A DNA stretch of 64,000 bases, from assembly GCF_013409005.1 (NCBI RefSeq), contig NZ_JACBZO010000001.1, positions 248,001 to 312,000 on the forward strand, written 5' to 3'. The notes below the pieces were generated by a model, which ran no database searches, was not told where the DNA came from, and was given only the letters and a program-made list of their open reading frames with translations. Both the position numbers and the translations under genes were made by a program. Numbering within the stretch: position 1 is the stretch's first letter; the number at the start of each line of letters is the position of its first letter. Shown here piece by piece: positions 22,857-30,863 of the stretch. Source of the stretch: Demequina lutea (GTDB lineage: Bacteria; Actinomycetota; Actinomycetes; Actinomycetales; Demequinaceae).

Positions 22857-25125
22857 ACGCGCGGGAGACGACCTGCACTGTCACTCCCTCGCGGTCGGCG
22901 ACGGGTGCGTCGACCGGTCCGGTGATCCGCACGGCGTGAGCGCTACCGTCGGGCCGGATGACCGGCATGGTCACGTCCAACACTTCGGGAGCGCCGTAGA
23001 GGCGGATGGTGAGGCCGTCGAGGTAGTCGTAGTCGGGGCGGTCGGCATGCGCGCCGATGCCGATCGCGGCTCCCTCGCGGACGTACAGGGGGACGGTGTC
23101 GAAGCCGTGCTGCTCGCGGCGCCACGCGCCGCCCGCCACGGTCTCGCCCGTCCAGAAGTTGGTCCACGTCCCCGCTGGCAGGTAGAACTCGACGTCGCCC
23201 GAGGCCGACATGACGGGTGCGACCAGCAGGTGTGAACCCAGCATGTACTGGCGGTCGAGGTACGCCACGGCCGGGTCGGACGGGAACTCGAAGTACATCG
23301 GCCTGGCCACGGAGACTCCAGTGGCCGCGGCGTCGGCGCTCGCTGCGTAGATGTACGGCATGAGCGTGTTCTTGAGCTGGGCGAACTTGGCGGTGATCGT
23401 CACCGCCTCCTCGTCGAACGCCCACGGAACCCTATAGCTGTCGGAACCGTGCAGGCGGGAGTGCGAGGACAACAGACCAAACGCCACCCACCGCTTGAAG
23501 ACGGCGGGGTCGGGAGTACCTTCGAAGCCGCCGATGTCGTGGCTCCAGTAGCCGAAGCCGCTCGATGCCAACGACAGGCCGCCGCGCAGGGTTTCCGCCA
23601 TCGACGGGAAGGTCGAGGTGTTGTCGCCGCCCCAGTGGATGGGGAACTGTTGGCCGCCAGCAGTGGCGGAGCGCGCAAACAGCACGGCTTCGCGCTCTCC
23701 GCGCTCCTCGACCAAGACCTCAAAGACCGCCTTGTTGTAGAGCTGCGTGTAGAGGTTGTGCATCGTCTCGGGGGGCGTTCCGTCGTGCCACACGACGTCG
23801 AGCGGAATGCGCTCGCCAAAGTCGGTCTTGAGCGCGTCGACCCCTTGGGTCAGCAAGCCGCGGAGCTTGTCCTGAAACCAGCGTGTGGCCTCGGGGTTGG
23901 TGAAGTCGACGAGGCCCATGCCCGCGACCCACCAGTCCCACTGCCAGACCGAGCCGTCGGCCCGCTTGACCAGGTAACCCTTCTCCTTGCCCTCGGCAAA
24001 GAGCGCCGAGCGTTGCGCGATGTACGGGTTGATCCACGCGCAAATGTGCAGGTCGCGTTCGGTGTGGAGGCGATGGAGCATGCCCTCCGGGTCGGGGAAC
24101 ACGCGGGCATCCCACTCGAGGTCGGTCCAGTTGAATTCGCGCATCCAGAAGCAGTCGAAGTGGAACGCGCTGAGCGGAATCCCGCGGTCGCGCATGCCGT
24201 CAACGAAGGAATTGACGGTGGCCTCGTCGTAGTCGGTGGTGAACGACGTCGACAGCCACAGCCCGTAGCTCCATGCGGGGACCTCGGCGGGACGGCCGGT
24301 GAGCGCGGTGTAGCGGTCGATCACGTCCTTGGGGGTGGGGCCGTCGATGACGAAGTACTCGATGGCCTCGCCCGCGGTCGAGAACTGCACGCGCTCAACC
24401 GACTCGGAACCCACCTCGAAGCTCACGTGCTCCGGTTGGTTGACGAGCACGCCGTAGCCGCGGTTGCTCATGTAGAACGGGATCGACTTGTATGCCAGTT
24501 CGGAACTGGTGCCGCCGTCGGCGTTCCAGATGTCGACCACTTGACCGTTCTTCGCCAACGGACCGAAGCGCTCGCCGAGTCCGTAGATCACCTCGCCGAC
24601 GCCCAGGTCAAGCTGCTCGTGGACATACGTGCGCGACGGCGCGAGGCCCGTCGTGGTGACTCCCGCGACGCCCGTTGGCTCGGCGGCGACGGGGGCGCCA
24701 TCGGCCAGGGTCATGTAGCCCTGGGCCTTGGCCCCGGAGCCGGTCAGTCGCACGTCTGCGTGCCAGAACGACAGGTCCCACGGTGCGCCACGCCTGATGA
24801 CGGCGCGTAGCGTGCCCGCCGTGACCGTCCCGTCGCCGTCGGTGATGGCGATGCCGCCCGCCGCTTGCCGCTCGTTGACCTCGAAACCGGGTGAGCGTCG
24901 GCCGCCCGTGTGGTGCTCGATGCGCACCTTGATGACGCCGTCCGCCACGGGCGTGAGCGTCGTAGTGAGCACGGGCAGGTTGAGCACGTTGCCGCGCGAC
25001 TCGATGCGCCGTGCAGGCGCGGTGACAACGATGCCGTCGCCATCGGCCGTGATGTCGTACGCCTCTTGCGCGTAGCTGGCCGTGACGCCGGGTCGAAGAT
25101 GCCAGAAACCGTCGGTGAACTTCAC
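22855..25125 (-). CDS. yicI: GH31 alpha-xylosidase (YicI type)
   Basis: The GTG start (VKFTDGFWHLRPGV) overlaps the last base of the permease stop; the open frame upstream is a shadow of the permease. The 756-residue product shows the YicI-specific catalytic segments: nucleophile Asp435 in KTDFGERIP and acid/base Asp501 in HWGGDNTS, 66 residues apart as in E. coli YicI. It also has GFGYWSHDIGGFE and HSRLHGSDSYRVPW. It hydrolyses alpha-1,6-linked xylose from isoprimeverose and xyloglucan oligosaccharides. No signal peptide is present, so it acts in the cytoplasm on sugars brought in by the adjacent ABC system. It is the last gene of the operon. Confidence 0.93.
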   Translation of the reverse strand: MKFTDGFWHLRPGVTASYAQEAYDITADGDGIVVTAPARRIESRGNVLNLPVLTTTLTPVADGVIKVRIEHHTGGRRSPGFEVNERQAAGGIAITDGDGTVTAGTLRAVIRRGAPWDLSFWHADVRLTGSGAKAQGYMTLADGAPVAAEPTGVAGVTTTGLAPSRTYVHEQLDLGVGEVIYGLGERFGPLAKNGQVVDIWNADGGTSSELAYKSIPFYMSNRGYGVLVNQPEHVSFEVGSESVERVQFSTAGEAIEYFVIDGPTPKDVIDRYTALTGRPAEVPAWSYGLWLSTSFTTDYDEATVNSFVDGMRDRGIPLSAFHFDCFWMREFNWTDLEWDARVFPDPEGMLHRLHTERDLHICAWINPYIAQRSALFAEGKEKGYLVKRADGSVWQWDWWVAGMGLVDFTNPEATRWFQDKLRGLLTQGVDALKTDFGERIPLDVVWHDGTPPETMHNLYTQLYNKAVFEVLVEERGEREAVLFARSATAGGQQFPIHWGGDNTSTFPSMAETLRGGLSLASSGFGYWSHDIGGFEGTPDPAVFKRWVAFGLLSSHSRLHGSDSYRVPWAFDEEAVTITAKFAQLKNTLMPYIYAASADAAATGVSVARPMYFEFPSDPAVAYLDRQYMLGSHLLVAPVMSASGDVEFYLPAGTWTNFWTGETVAGGAWRREQHGFDTVPLYVREGAAIGIGAHADRPDYDYLDGLTIRLYGAPEVLDVTMPVIRPDGSAHAVRITGPVDAPVADREGVTVQVVSRA

Positions 25126-26018
25126 TACTTCACTGCTCCTGCCGTGATTCCCCTTGTCAGCGTCCGCTGGAAGAAGAGGAAGAAAATGATCGTGGGAATG
25201 ATGCTGATAAGCGTTCCCGCTATCAGCGTGGTCGTGTCGGTCTGACGTTCTCCATTGAGCTGCTGGAGAACGAGGGGCACCGTCAAGGAGTCGCTCGTGT
25301 TGAGGAACGCCAGCGGCAACAGGAACTCGTTCCAGGTCCAGATGAAGAAGAAGACCATCAGGACGGAAAGCGTGGGCCTGAGGATCGGCACGATCACCGA
25401 CCGGAGCGACCGGAAGCGTGAGGCGCCGTCGACCGCGGCCGCCTCCAGGATTTCCTTGGGGAAGGTGCCCAGCAGGCTCGAGAGCAGGTACGTGCCGAAG
25501 GCCGACTGGATCACGGTGAAGGTGATGATCACCGACCACGAGTTCGACAGTAATCCGAGCTTGTCGTAGAGCTTGAACAGCGGGTCGAAGAGCATCTCTT
25601 GCGGCACCAGGTTGGCCATGAGGAAGACCAGCACGAGCCAGGTGCGGCCCTTCACGCGACCGATGCCGATGGCAAACGAGTTGAGCACCGACAGGATGAC
25701 CCCGAGGATCGCCACCATGCCGGAGATAAAGATCGAGTTCCACAGCGCTCGCGGGAAGTTGTGCCCGCTCCAGAAGGCCCTGATTCCGTCGAAGCTGAGC
25801 GCGTGGGGCAGCTCGAGCGGGTTGGAATTGGCGTACTCAGAGGGCGACTTGAAGGCGTTGATGAGCAGCAAGAGCATCGGGGCGATGACGAGCAGCGCGC
25901 CCACGATCGACAGGGTCAGGACGATCCACTCGCTCGCGGTGCGGGGGCGCTTCTTGTGCTTGGTCCCTGCAGCCCTGCGGGTAATGGGCGTGGTGGGCGT
26001 GGCGATCGCGGACATCAC
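25125..26018 (-). CDS. ABC sugar permease, MalG/inner-membrane type
   Basis: This 297-residue product has six membrane segments (VLTLSIVGALLVIAPMLLLL near the start) and the cytoplasmic EAA loop EILEAAAVDGASRFRSLRSV that docks the ATPase. It overlaps the upstream permease by 4 bases and the GH31 gene by one. It forms the channel with the MalF-type protein. No ATPase is in the operon, so a shared MsmK/MsiK-type ATPase from elsewhere in the genome probably powers it, as is common in actinobacteria. Confidence 0.9.
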   Translation of the reverse strand: MMSAIATPTTPITRRAAGTKHKKRPRTASEWIVLTLSIVGALLVIAPMLLLLINAFKSPSEYANSNPLELPHALSFDGIRAFWSGHNFPRALWNSIFISGMVAILGVILSVLNSFAIGIGRVKGRTWLVLVFLMANLVPQEMLFDPLFKLYDKLGLLSNSWSVIITFTVIQSAFGTYLLSSLLGTFPKEILEAAAVDGASRFRSLRSVIVPILRPTLSVLMVFFFIWTWNEFLLPLAFLNTSDSLTVPLVLQQLNGERQTDTTTLIAGTLISIIPTIIFFLFFQRTLTRGITAGAVK

Positions 26019-26983
26019 GCGTCCTTTCGCTCGGAGCGCGTCTGCACCTTGATGAAGATCACGGCGACGAGAAAGACGACGATGGTGATGGCGGACGCGA
26101 TCGTCGCGGCGTATCCCTTATCGGGCCCCTTGATGAACTCCTCATATGCATAGAACGACGGCACGTAGGTGGACTTGGAGGGGCCGCCCATGGTCAGGAT
26201 GAAGATGGGCGCGAAGACCTTGAGCGCCGCGATGGTGGTGGTGAGTGACACCACGAACACCTCGGGGCGAATCTGCGGCAAGGTGATGGCGCGGAAGCGC
26301 TGGAACCAGTTGGCGCCGTCGAGTTCAGAGGCCTCGTAGAGCTCCGGTTCGACGCGCTGCAGGGCCGCCATGAAGATCACGACGGGGTACCCGATCTGAA
26401 TCCAGATCATGAGCACCATGGCCGAGGCGATCGCGGTGCTGTATTGGCCGCCCAGCCAGTTCACGGTCACCGCGTGCCCCGCGATGCCGGAAAGTATTTG
26501 ATTCAGGACTCCGTCGCCGTTGGGTTTGAGAATCCAGGAGAACATGACACCCGCGACGGCGATGGGCAGAATCTGCGGCAGGTAGTAGGTGGCGCGCAGG
26601 AGGCTGGAGATCTTGCCTCCGAAGCGGCGGCCTACGACGTCGAAGAGGGCGGCCGCGATCACGAGACCCACCAGGGTGGGCACGATCACCATGGCAACGA
26701 CCACTAGGGCGATGTTGGTGAAGGACTGCAGAAACGCGGAGTCGTGGAAGAGGGCGAACCAGTTGTCGAAGCCGGTGAAGTGCTCGGCGGCGCGTCCGCC
26801 GCGCCAGTGGTACAGGCTGAGGCGCAGGTTGCGGACGATCGGGTAGAAGATGACGACCGAAATGAGGATGGCGCCTGGGATGAAGTACAGCCAGTAGCCG
26901 AGTTTGCTCTTGCCGCGTTCGGGAATCCTCGCGGCCTCAGCGGGGCGCTTCTGAGGCCGCACGATGCGGGTCAACGATGACAT
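26015..26983 (-). CDS. ABC sugar permease, MalF type
   Basis: This 322-residue product has an N-terminal membrane segment (YWLYFIPGAILISVVIFYPIV) followed by further segments and the EAA loop ELYEASELDGANWFQRFRAI. It pairs with the MalG-type permease through a 4-bp gene overlap. A GC-rich stem-loop lies between it and the binding-protein gene upstream. The substrate is inferred from the alpha-xylosidase at the end of the operon: xylose-containing alpha-linked oligosaccharides such as isoprimeverose. Confidence 0.9.
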   Translation of the reverse strand: MSSLTRIVRPQKRPAEAARIPERGKSKLGYWLYFIPGAILISVVIFYPIVRNLRLSLYHWRGGRAAEHFTGFDNWFALFHDSAFLQSFTNIALVVVAMVIVPTLVGLVIAAALFDVVGRRFGGKISSLLRATYYLPQILPIAVAGVMFSWILKPNGDGVLNQILSGIAGHAVTVNWLGGQYSTAIASAMVLMIWIQIGYPVVIFMAALQRVEPELYEASELDGANWFQRFRAITLPQIRPEVFVVSLTTTIAALKVFAPIFILTMGGPSKSTYVPSFYAYEEFIKGPDKGYAATIASAITIVVFLVAVIFIKVQTRSERKDA

Positions 26984-27002
26984 GGGGATCCGTCTCCGGC
27001 GA

Positions 27003-27029
27003 GGGCCCCGGCCGTGATGGCCGGGACCC
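27003..27029 (-). promoter_or_regulatory. Stem-loop between binding-protein and permease genes
   Basis: GGGCCCCGGCC and GGCCGGGACCC pair with one mismatch around GTGAT. In sugar ABC operons such hairpins dampen or protect transcripts so that binding protein exceeds permease. Confidence 0.55.
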
Positions 27030-27051
27030 CCGCGCTTGAAGGGGTGAGTAA

Positions 27052-28383
27052 CTACTTCTTGGTAACCGTGGAGACGTAGGTCTCGTAGTAGTTCTTGAGC
27101 TCCGCCTGCGCCTGCTCGGGGGAGTAGGTGCCGTTGACCAGGCCCTGCATGACGCCGTTCAGGTCGCCATAGAAGGTGGGCGTCGGCCAGTCGGGGTAGA
27201 ACGACAGGCCATCACGGGCGTTGACCTCGTTGAACAGCTTGATGAGTGCCTGAGCGTTGGGGTCCTTGACGTCGGCGGTGTTGGCCGCAACCGGAAGGCC
27301 ACCAGACTCACCGAGAAGTGCCTGAACCTCGGGGCTCATCGTGATGTTGATGAAGATCTTCGCAAGTTCGGGCTGCTTGGACTTGGCGGGAATGACCCAG
27401 ATGTTGCCACCCGAACCGGGCGTGAGCGTGGTGCCAGGCCAGTTGGTGATGCCCACCTTGAACGTCTTGACATCGGTCAGCATGCGTCCGTACCACCACG
27501 AACCCGAGTAGAACATCGGGACCTGGCCGTTGATGAACTGCAGGCCCGCGTCCTCCGCCTTCATGCCGGAGACGTCCTTGGAGATGTAGCCCTTGTCGAG
27601 CCAGCTCTTGAGCGTCGTGGTCGCGTAGGTGATCTCGGGACCGTTCCAGTCGATGGGGTGCTGGTACAGCTGGTAGTCGTTGACCCACTGGCGGTTGGCC
27701 TTGCTCAGTGCGAGCTGGTACCAGAGCTGACCCATGGGGTATTCCTGAGCCGACGTCGTCATCGGGGTGACGCCGTTGTCCTTGAAGGTCTGCATCGCCG
27801 TCTCGAGCTCGGCCTCGGTGGTCGGAACCTTGACGTTGTACTTGGTAAACATGTCCTGGTTGAAGTACAGGAACACGAACTCGCCGTAGTTGGGAACTCC
27901 GTAGTAGGAGCCCGAACCCATCACGCCGTTGGCGTCGTACTTGGCGATGGTGGAGATGCCCGCGCCGAGCTTGTCGGCCCAGCCGTACTTCGCGTAGGCG
28001 TCGTCAAGGTTTTGGATGATGCCGGTCGCCGCGAGCTGACCCGCGGTGCCGTTGCCCTTGTTGTACTCGGACACATCGGGGGCGTCAGAGGAGTCGAAGA
28101 GCTGTGAGGCCGAGGCGTTCAGGGTCTCGAACGACGTGCTCTGGTGGTCGACCTTCGCGCCGGTCTGGGCCTCGAAGATCTGGATTGCCTTGGCCCAGGC
28201 GATGCCCATGGCCGAGTCTGCACCCTCGTAGTCCATGACCTTGAGGGTCTGGCCTGCGTATTGACCTGCGCCGCTGCTGGCGCTGGCGGGTGTGGTGGTG
28301 CTGCCCGAACCGGACGAACACGCGCCGAGTGAGAGGGCGCCGACGGCAATGGCTGCCGCCACAATGCGCTTGCGGTACTTCAT
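27052..28383 (-). CDS. Sugar-binding lipoprotein of the alpha-xyloside ABC transporter
   Basis: The start follows AAGGAGGTAGGAATCCC. The 443-residue product has a lipoprotein signal (ALSLGAC, Cys22) and then a Ser/Gly/Thr linker before the extracellular-solute-binding fold (family 1: KVMDYEGADSAMGIAWAKA, YGVPNYGEFVFLYFNQDMF, GSWWYGRML). It catches the oligosaccharide outside the membrane and delivers it to the MalF/MalG permeases. A 14-bp palindrome about 60 bases upstream is a probable repressor site. Confidence 0.92.
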   Translation of the reverse strand: MKYRKRIVAAAIAVGALSLGACSSGSGSTTTPASASSGAGQYAGQTLKVMDYEGADSAMGIAWAKAIQIFEAQTGAKVDHQSTSFETLNASASQLFDSSDAPDVSEYNKGNGTAGQLAATGIIQNLDDAYAKYGWADKLGAGISTIAKYDANGVMGSGSYYGVPNYGEFVFLYFNQDMFTKYNVKVPTTEAELETAMQTFKDNGVTPMTTSAQEYPMGQLWYQLALSKANRQWVNDYQLYQHPIDWNGPEITYATTTLKSWLDKGYISKDVSGMKAEDAGLQFINGQVPMFYSGSWWYGRMLTDVKTFKVGITNWPGTTLTPGSGGNIWVIPAKSKQPELAKIFINITMSPEVQALLGESGGLPVAANTADVKDPNAQALIKLFNEVNARDGLSFYPDWPTPTFYGDLNGVMQGLVNGTYSPEQAQAELKNYYETYVSTVTKK

Positions 28384-28441
28384 GGGATTCCTACCTCCTT
28401 GTAGTGGCCGGGGGGCCGTGTGTGAAAGCCTGACTCGTCTG

Positions 28442-28455
28442 TCGAAGCGCTTCGA
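28442..28455 (-). promoter_or_regulatory. LacI-type operator upstream of the binding-protein gene
   Basis: The exact palindrome TCGAAGCGCTTCGA, with the central CpG and outer bases expected for LacI/GalR repressors, is identical to the site upstream of the LacI gene at 29573. It lies 59 bases before the binding-protein start. Confidence 0.8.
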
Positions 28456-28494
28456 TAGAATTTCGACGGATGCGATGAAGCGAGGGGTGCGACA

Positions 28495-29520
28495 TCAGCG
28501 AGCTTGGCCGGAAGGCACTGCCGCGGAAGCGACCGTGCCACGAGACTGGTAGACGGGGGGGACGAGGGTCACGGCCGACGATGGCCGCGTGCCTTCAATG
28601 AGGCCGACGAGAATGTCGACCGCGACCGGGCACGTCAGCGCGGGGTCGAGAGGGAGGGCGTCGAATGGAAGAGGGGTGCGGGACAAGACGGGGGTCATTC
28701 CGGCCGCGATGACCGAGACGTCGCGCGGGACGGCAAGCCCGCGGTCGGCCAGTGCCGCCGTGAGCAAAAGCGCCACGGCGTTTGCCGTGCTGAGCACGAT
28801 GCCGGTGGTGCCCGGCTGCTCGCGGAACAGGATCTCGAGCGCGTCGGCGGCCTCGTCGCTCGGAGGGCTCACGATGACGGCGTCGAGGCCGCGCGCGGCC
28901 GCATAGCGGGCGAACTCGCGCTGGATGCGCAGGGGGTAGTTGGACTCGCGGGCGAGGGTCTCGCGGGTGTGGCCAATGAGGGCGATGCGCGTGTGGCCGG
29001 CCTCGACCAGGGCGTCGATCGACTGCCGAATGGACGACTCGAAGTCGAGGTCGACGCACACCAGGCCGTCGGTGTTTTCCGGAACCCCGATGAAGACGGT
29101 GGGGCAGCTGATCGATCGCGCGAGTTTCGCGCGCTCGTCGTGCGCGGCGACGTCGAGGACGATGATCCCGTCGGCGAGGGCGCTGTTGGCGGATCGCTTC
29201 ATGCCGGAGAGCGCGTCGTCCTGAACCAGCAACAAGGTGTCGTAGTCGCGAGTGCGCGCCGCAATGGTGACCTCCATGGCGAATGCCATGTGAGCTGTGG
29301 GATCGGTGTCGGCGTGGAGAGGAGCGGTGACCGCGAGGATCTCGGTGCGGTTGGCGGCGAGGGCTCGGGCCGATGCACGGGGTGCGTAGTGGAGGGTGGC
29401 GGCGGCATCCTCGACGCGGCGCTTCGTGTCGCTGCTGATGCTCCGCTTGCCTGACAGGGCATACGAGACGGTCGAGATCGATACGCCCGCTGCGCGGGCC
29501 ACGTCCTCGATTGTCGCCAT
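28495..29520 (-). CDS. LacI-family transcriptional regulator of the xyloside operon
   Basis: The start at 29520 is chosen because a GGAG site precedes it; an ATG six codons earlier lacks one. The product is 341 residues: LacI HTH (ATIEDVARAAGVSISTVSYAL), hinge helix (ASARALAANRT), then a periplasmic-binding-type sensor domain (DGIIVLDVAAHDE, HTRIALIGHTRET). It lies directly upstream of the binding-protein gene in the same direction. Identical 14-bp palindromes sit before it and before its target, so it very probably represses both and is released by an imported sugar. Confidence 0.9.
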   Translation of the reverse strand: MATIEDVARAAGVSISTVSYALSGKRSISSDTKRRVEDAAATLHYAPRASARALAANRTEILAVTAPLHADTDPTAHMAFAMEVTIAARTRDYDTLLLVQDDALSGMKRSANSALADGIIVLDVAAHDERAKLARSISCPTVFIGVPENTDGLVCVDLDFESSIRQSIDALVEAGHTRIALIGHTRETLARESNYPLRIQREFARYAAARGLDAVIVSPPSDEAADALEILFREQPGTTGIVLSTANAVALLLTAALADRGLAVPRDVSVIAAGMTPVLSRTPLPFDALPLDPALTCPVAVDILVGLIEGTRPSSAVTLVPPVYQSRGTVASAAVPSGQAR

Positions 29521-29572
29521 GTGTGACTCCGTCGTCATGTGTGCGGCCGGATCGGGGGTGTTTGCCCGATCG

Positions 29573-29586
29573 TCGAAGCGCTTCGA
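29573..29586 (-). promoter_or_regulatory. LacI-type operator upstream of the lacI gene
   Basis: This is a second exact copy of TCGAAGCGCTTCGA, 53 bases before the regulator start, and indicates autoregulation. Confidence 0.78.
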
Positions 29587-29672
29587 TGCGCCTCATGAAA
29601 GAGACTATGCGGACAACCTGGAAACAATCAAGGGCGTTGCCGAATTGTTATCAACCGGTTCGGTGAGGGGCC

Positions 29673-30095
29673 TCAGCCCTGGCGCCAGGGCAGGCCGCTG
29701 GCCTTCCATCCCTGAACGCCACGGTGGCCGTCCTCGTCTGGCGCTCCCTCGAAGCCGTCGAGAATGTTGTAGGCGGGACCCATGCCCGCAGCGGTGGCGG
29801 CGCTAGCGGCTCCGATGCTCCGCTGGCCCGAGCGGCACAGGAACACGATGGGTGCTCCCGTCTCTGGGCTCATGCCCGCATCGCGAAGCTGATCCACGAA
29901 TTGGGTGTTACGGGCGCCCGCGGGGTAGTTCACCCATTCGGCGAAAATGGGCTCGCGACCCGTCTCGGACGTGTCGGGGACGCCCGTGAAGCGCCACTCC
30001 GCCTCGGTGCGCACGTCCACCAATATCGCTGCGGGATCACTTAGCAAAAGTTCCCATGCCTCTTGAGGTGTCAGGTCGCCCGCGTACTCGCTCAT
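29673..30095 (-). CDS. Rhodanese-like sulfurtransferase
   Basis: This 140-residue single rhodanese domain has the active-site loop FLCRSGQRS (Cys87), which carries persulfide. A substrate such as thiosulfate or a persulfide donor is likely. The N-terminal LTPQEAWELLLSDPAAILVDVR is the typical CH2A box. It has no signal peptide. The gene stands alone between the lacI gene and a phosphoribosyltransferase. Rhodanese genes of this type often sit near metZ; here metZ is about 7 kb away, separated by the xyloside operon. Confidence 0.87.
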   Translation of the reverse strand: MSEYAGDLTPQEAWELLLSDPAAILVDVRTEAEWRFTGVPDTSETGREPIFAEWVNYPAGARNTQFVDQLRDAGMSPETGAPIVFLCRSGQRSIGAASAATAAGMGPAYNILDGFEGAPDEDGHRGVQGWKASGLPWRQG

Positions 30096-30176
30096 TGCTT
30101 CTCCTCGACGGTGAGTTCCCCCACAGTGTAGGCAACGCGCGCCGATGCGGCTAGGGGCATACGATATGGCGATTGA

Positions 30177-30695
30177 TCAGGGGCGATGCTGGGCGTTTGT
30201 CGAGGTGGTTCGAAGCCTGGGGCGGGCGACGGGCGGCAGCGCCGACCACGGGAAGGTGATCCACTTGTCCGTGCGCTTCCACACGTAGTCGGGCTCGATG
30301 ATCGAGTGGGACTTGGCGTACAGGGTGACGGTGCGGACCTCGCCCGCGTGCTGCGACATGAGCGCCTTGACCAGGGCGAGGGTCTCGCCCGTATCGGCCA
30401 CGTCGTCCGCGATGAGGACTTTGAGGCCCTTCATGTACTCCGTGTCGAGAAGTGGCGGGAGGATGATCGGGGCGGGCAGGCGCTCGTCGATGTCCGTGTA
30501 GAACTCGACATTCATGGTGCCCACGCCCTTGGTGCCGAGCGCGTAGGAGATCGCGCCGCCCACCGGCAGGCCGCCGCGAGCGATGGCCACCACCACGTCG
30601 GGCATGAACCCGGAGTCGACCACCATCTGTGCGAGCGCGCGGGACGCGTCCCCGTAGCCCTGCCAGGTCAGGACCTCGCGCTCCTCGCCCGACAT
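30177..30695 (-). CDS. Phosphoribosyltransferase (purine salvage type)
   Basis: This 172-residue product has the PRPP-binding motif VLIADDVADTGETL and an upstream VVVAIARGGLPVGG. These place it in the xanthine/guanine (or hypoxanthine) phosphoribosyltransferase group with a short hood region. It would make a nucleoside monophosphate from base plus PRPP in the cytoplasm. Base specificity cannot be read from the sequence. The tail (RLRTTSTNAQHRP) is probably disordered. Confidence 0.85.
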   Translation of the reverse strand: MSGEEREVLTWQGYGDASRALAQMVVDSGFMPDVVVAIARGGLPVGGAISYALGTKGVGTMNVEFYTDIDERLPAPIILPPLLDTEYMKGLKVLIADDVADTGETLALVKALMSQHAGEVRTVTLYAKSHSIIEPDYVWKRTDKWITFPWSALPPVARPRLRTTSTNAQHRP

Positions 30696-30793
30696 GGGAA
30701 CTCCTCACTCGGTCCTTGCGATCGGTGAGGCGAGACTACCGCGCGGGTGCCGGCGCCCCAGGGCAATGGGTTCCCCGCGCTACGCGTCGCGCC

Positions 30794-30863
30794 AGCACCA
30801 TAAATCGACATCCACTGCGGTGACCACGCGTGTGCTGCAACGCGAATGTCGATTTGTGGTGCT
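30794..30863. terminator. Long inverted repeat at the end of the FtsX operon
   Basis: AGCACCATAAATCGACAT (30794-30811) and its near-exact complement (30846-30863, one mismatch of 18) are separated by 34 bases. The right arm touches the stop codon of the last permease gene on the minus strand. It probably ends that operon or stabilises its mRNA; there is no clear U-run. Confidence 0.55.

Noticed and set aside
23449..24810. 453-codon plus-strand open frame opposite the alpha-xylosidase.
   Set aside because: Antisense shadow; the minus-strand protein has intact GH31 motifs.
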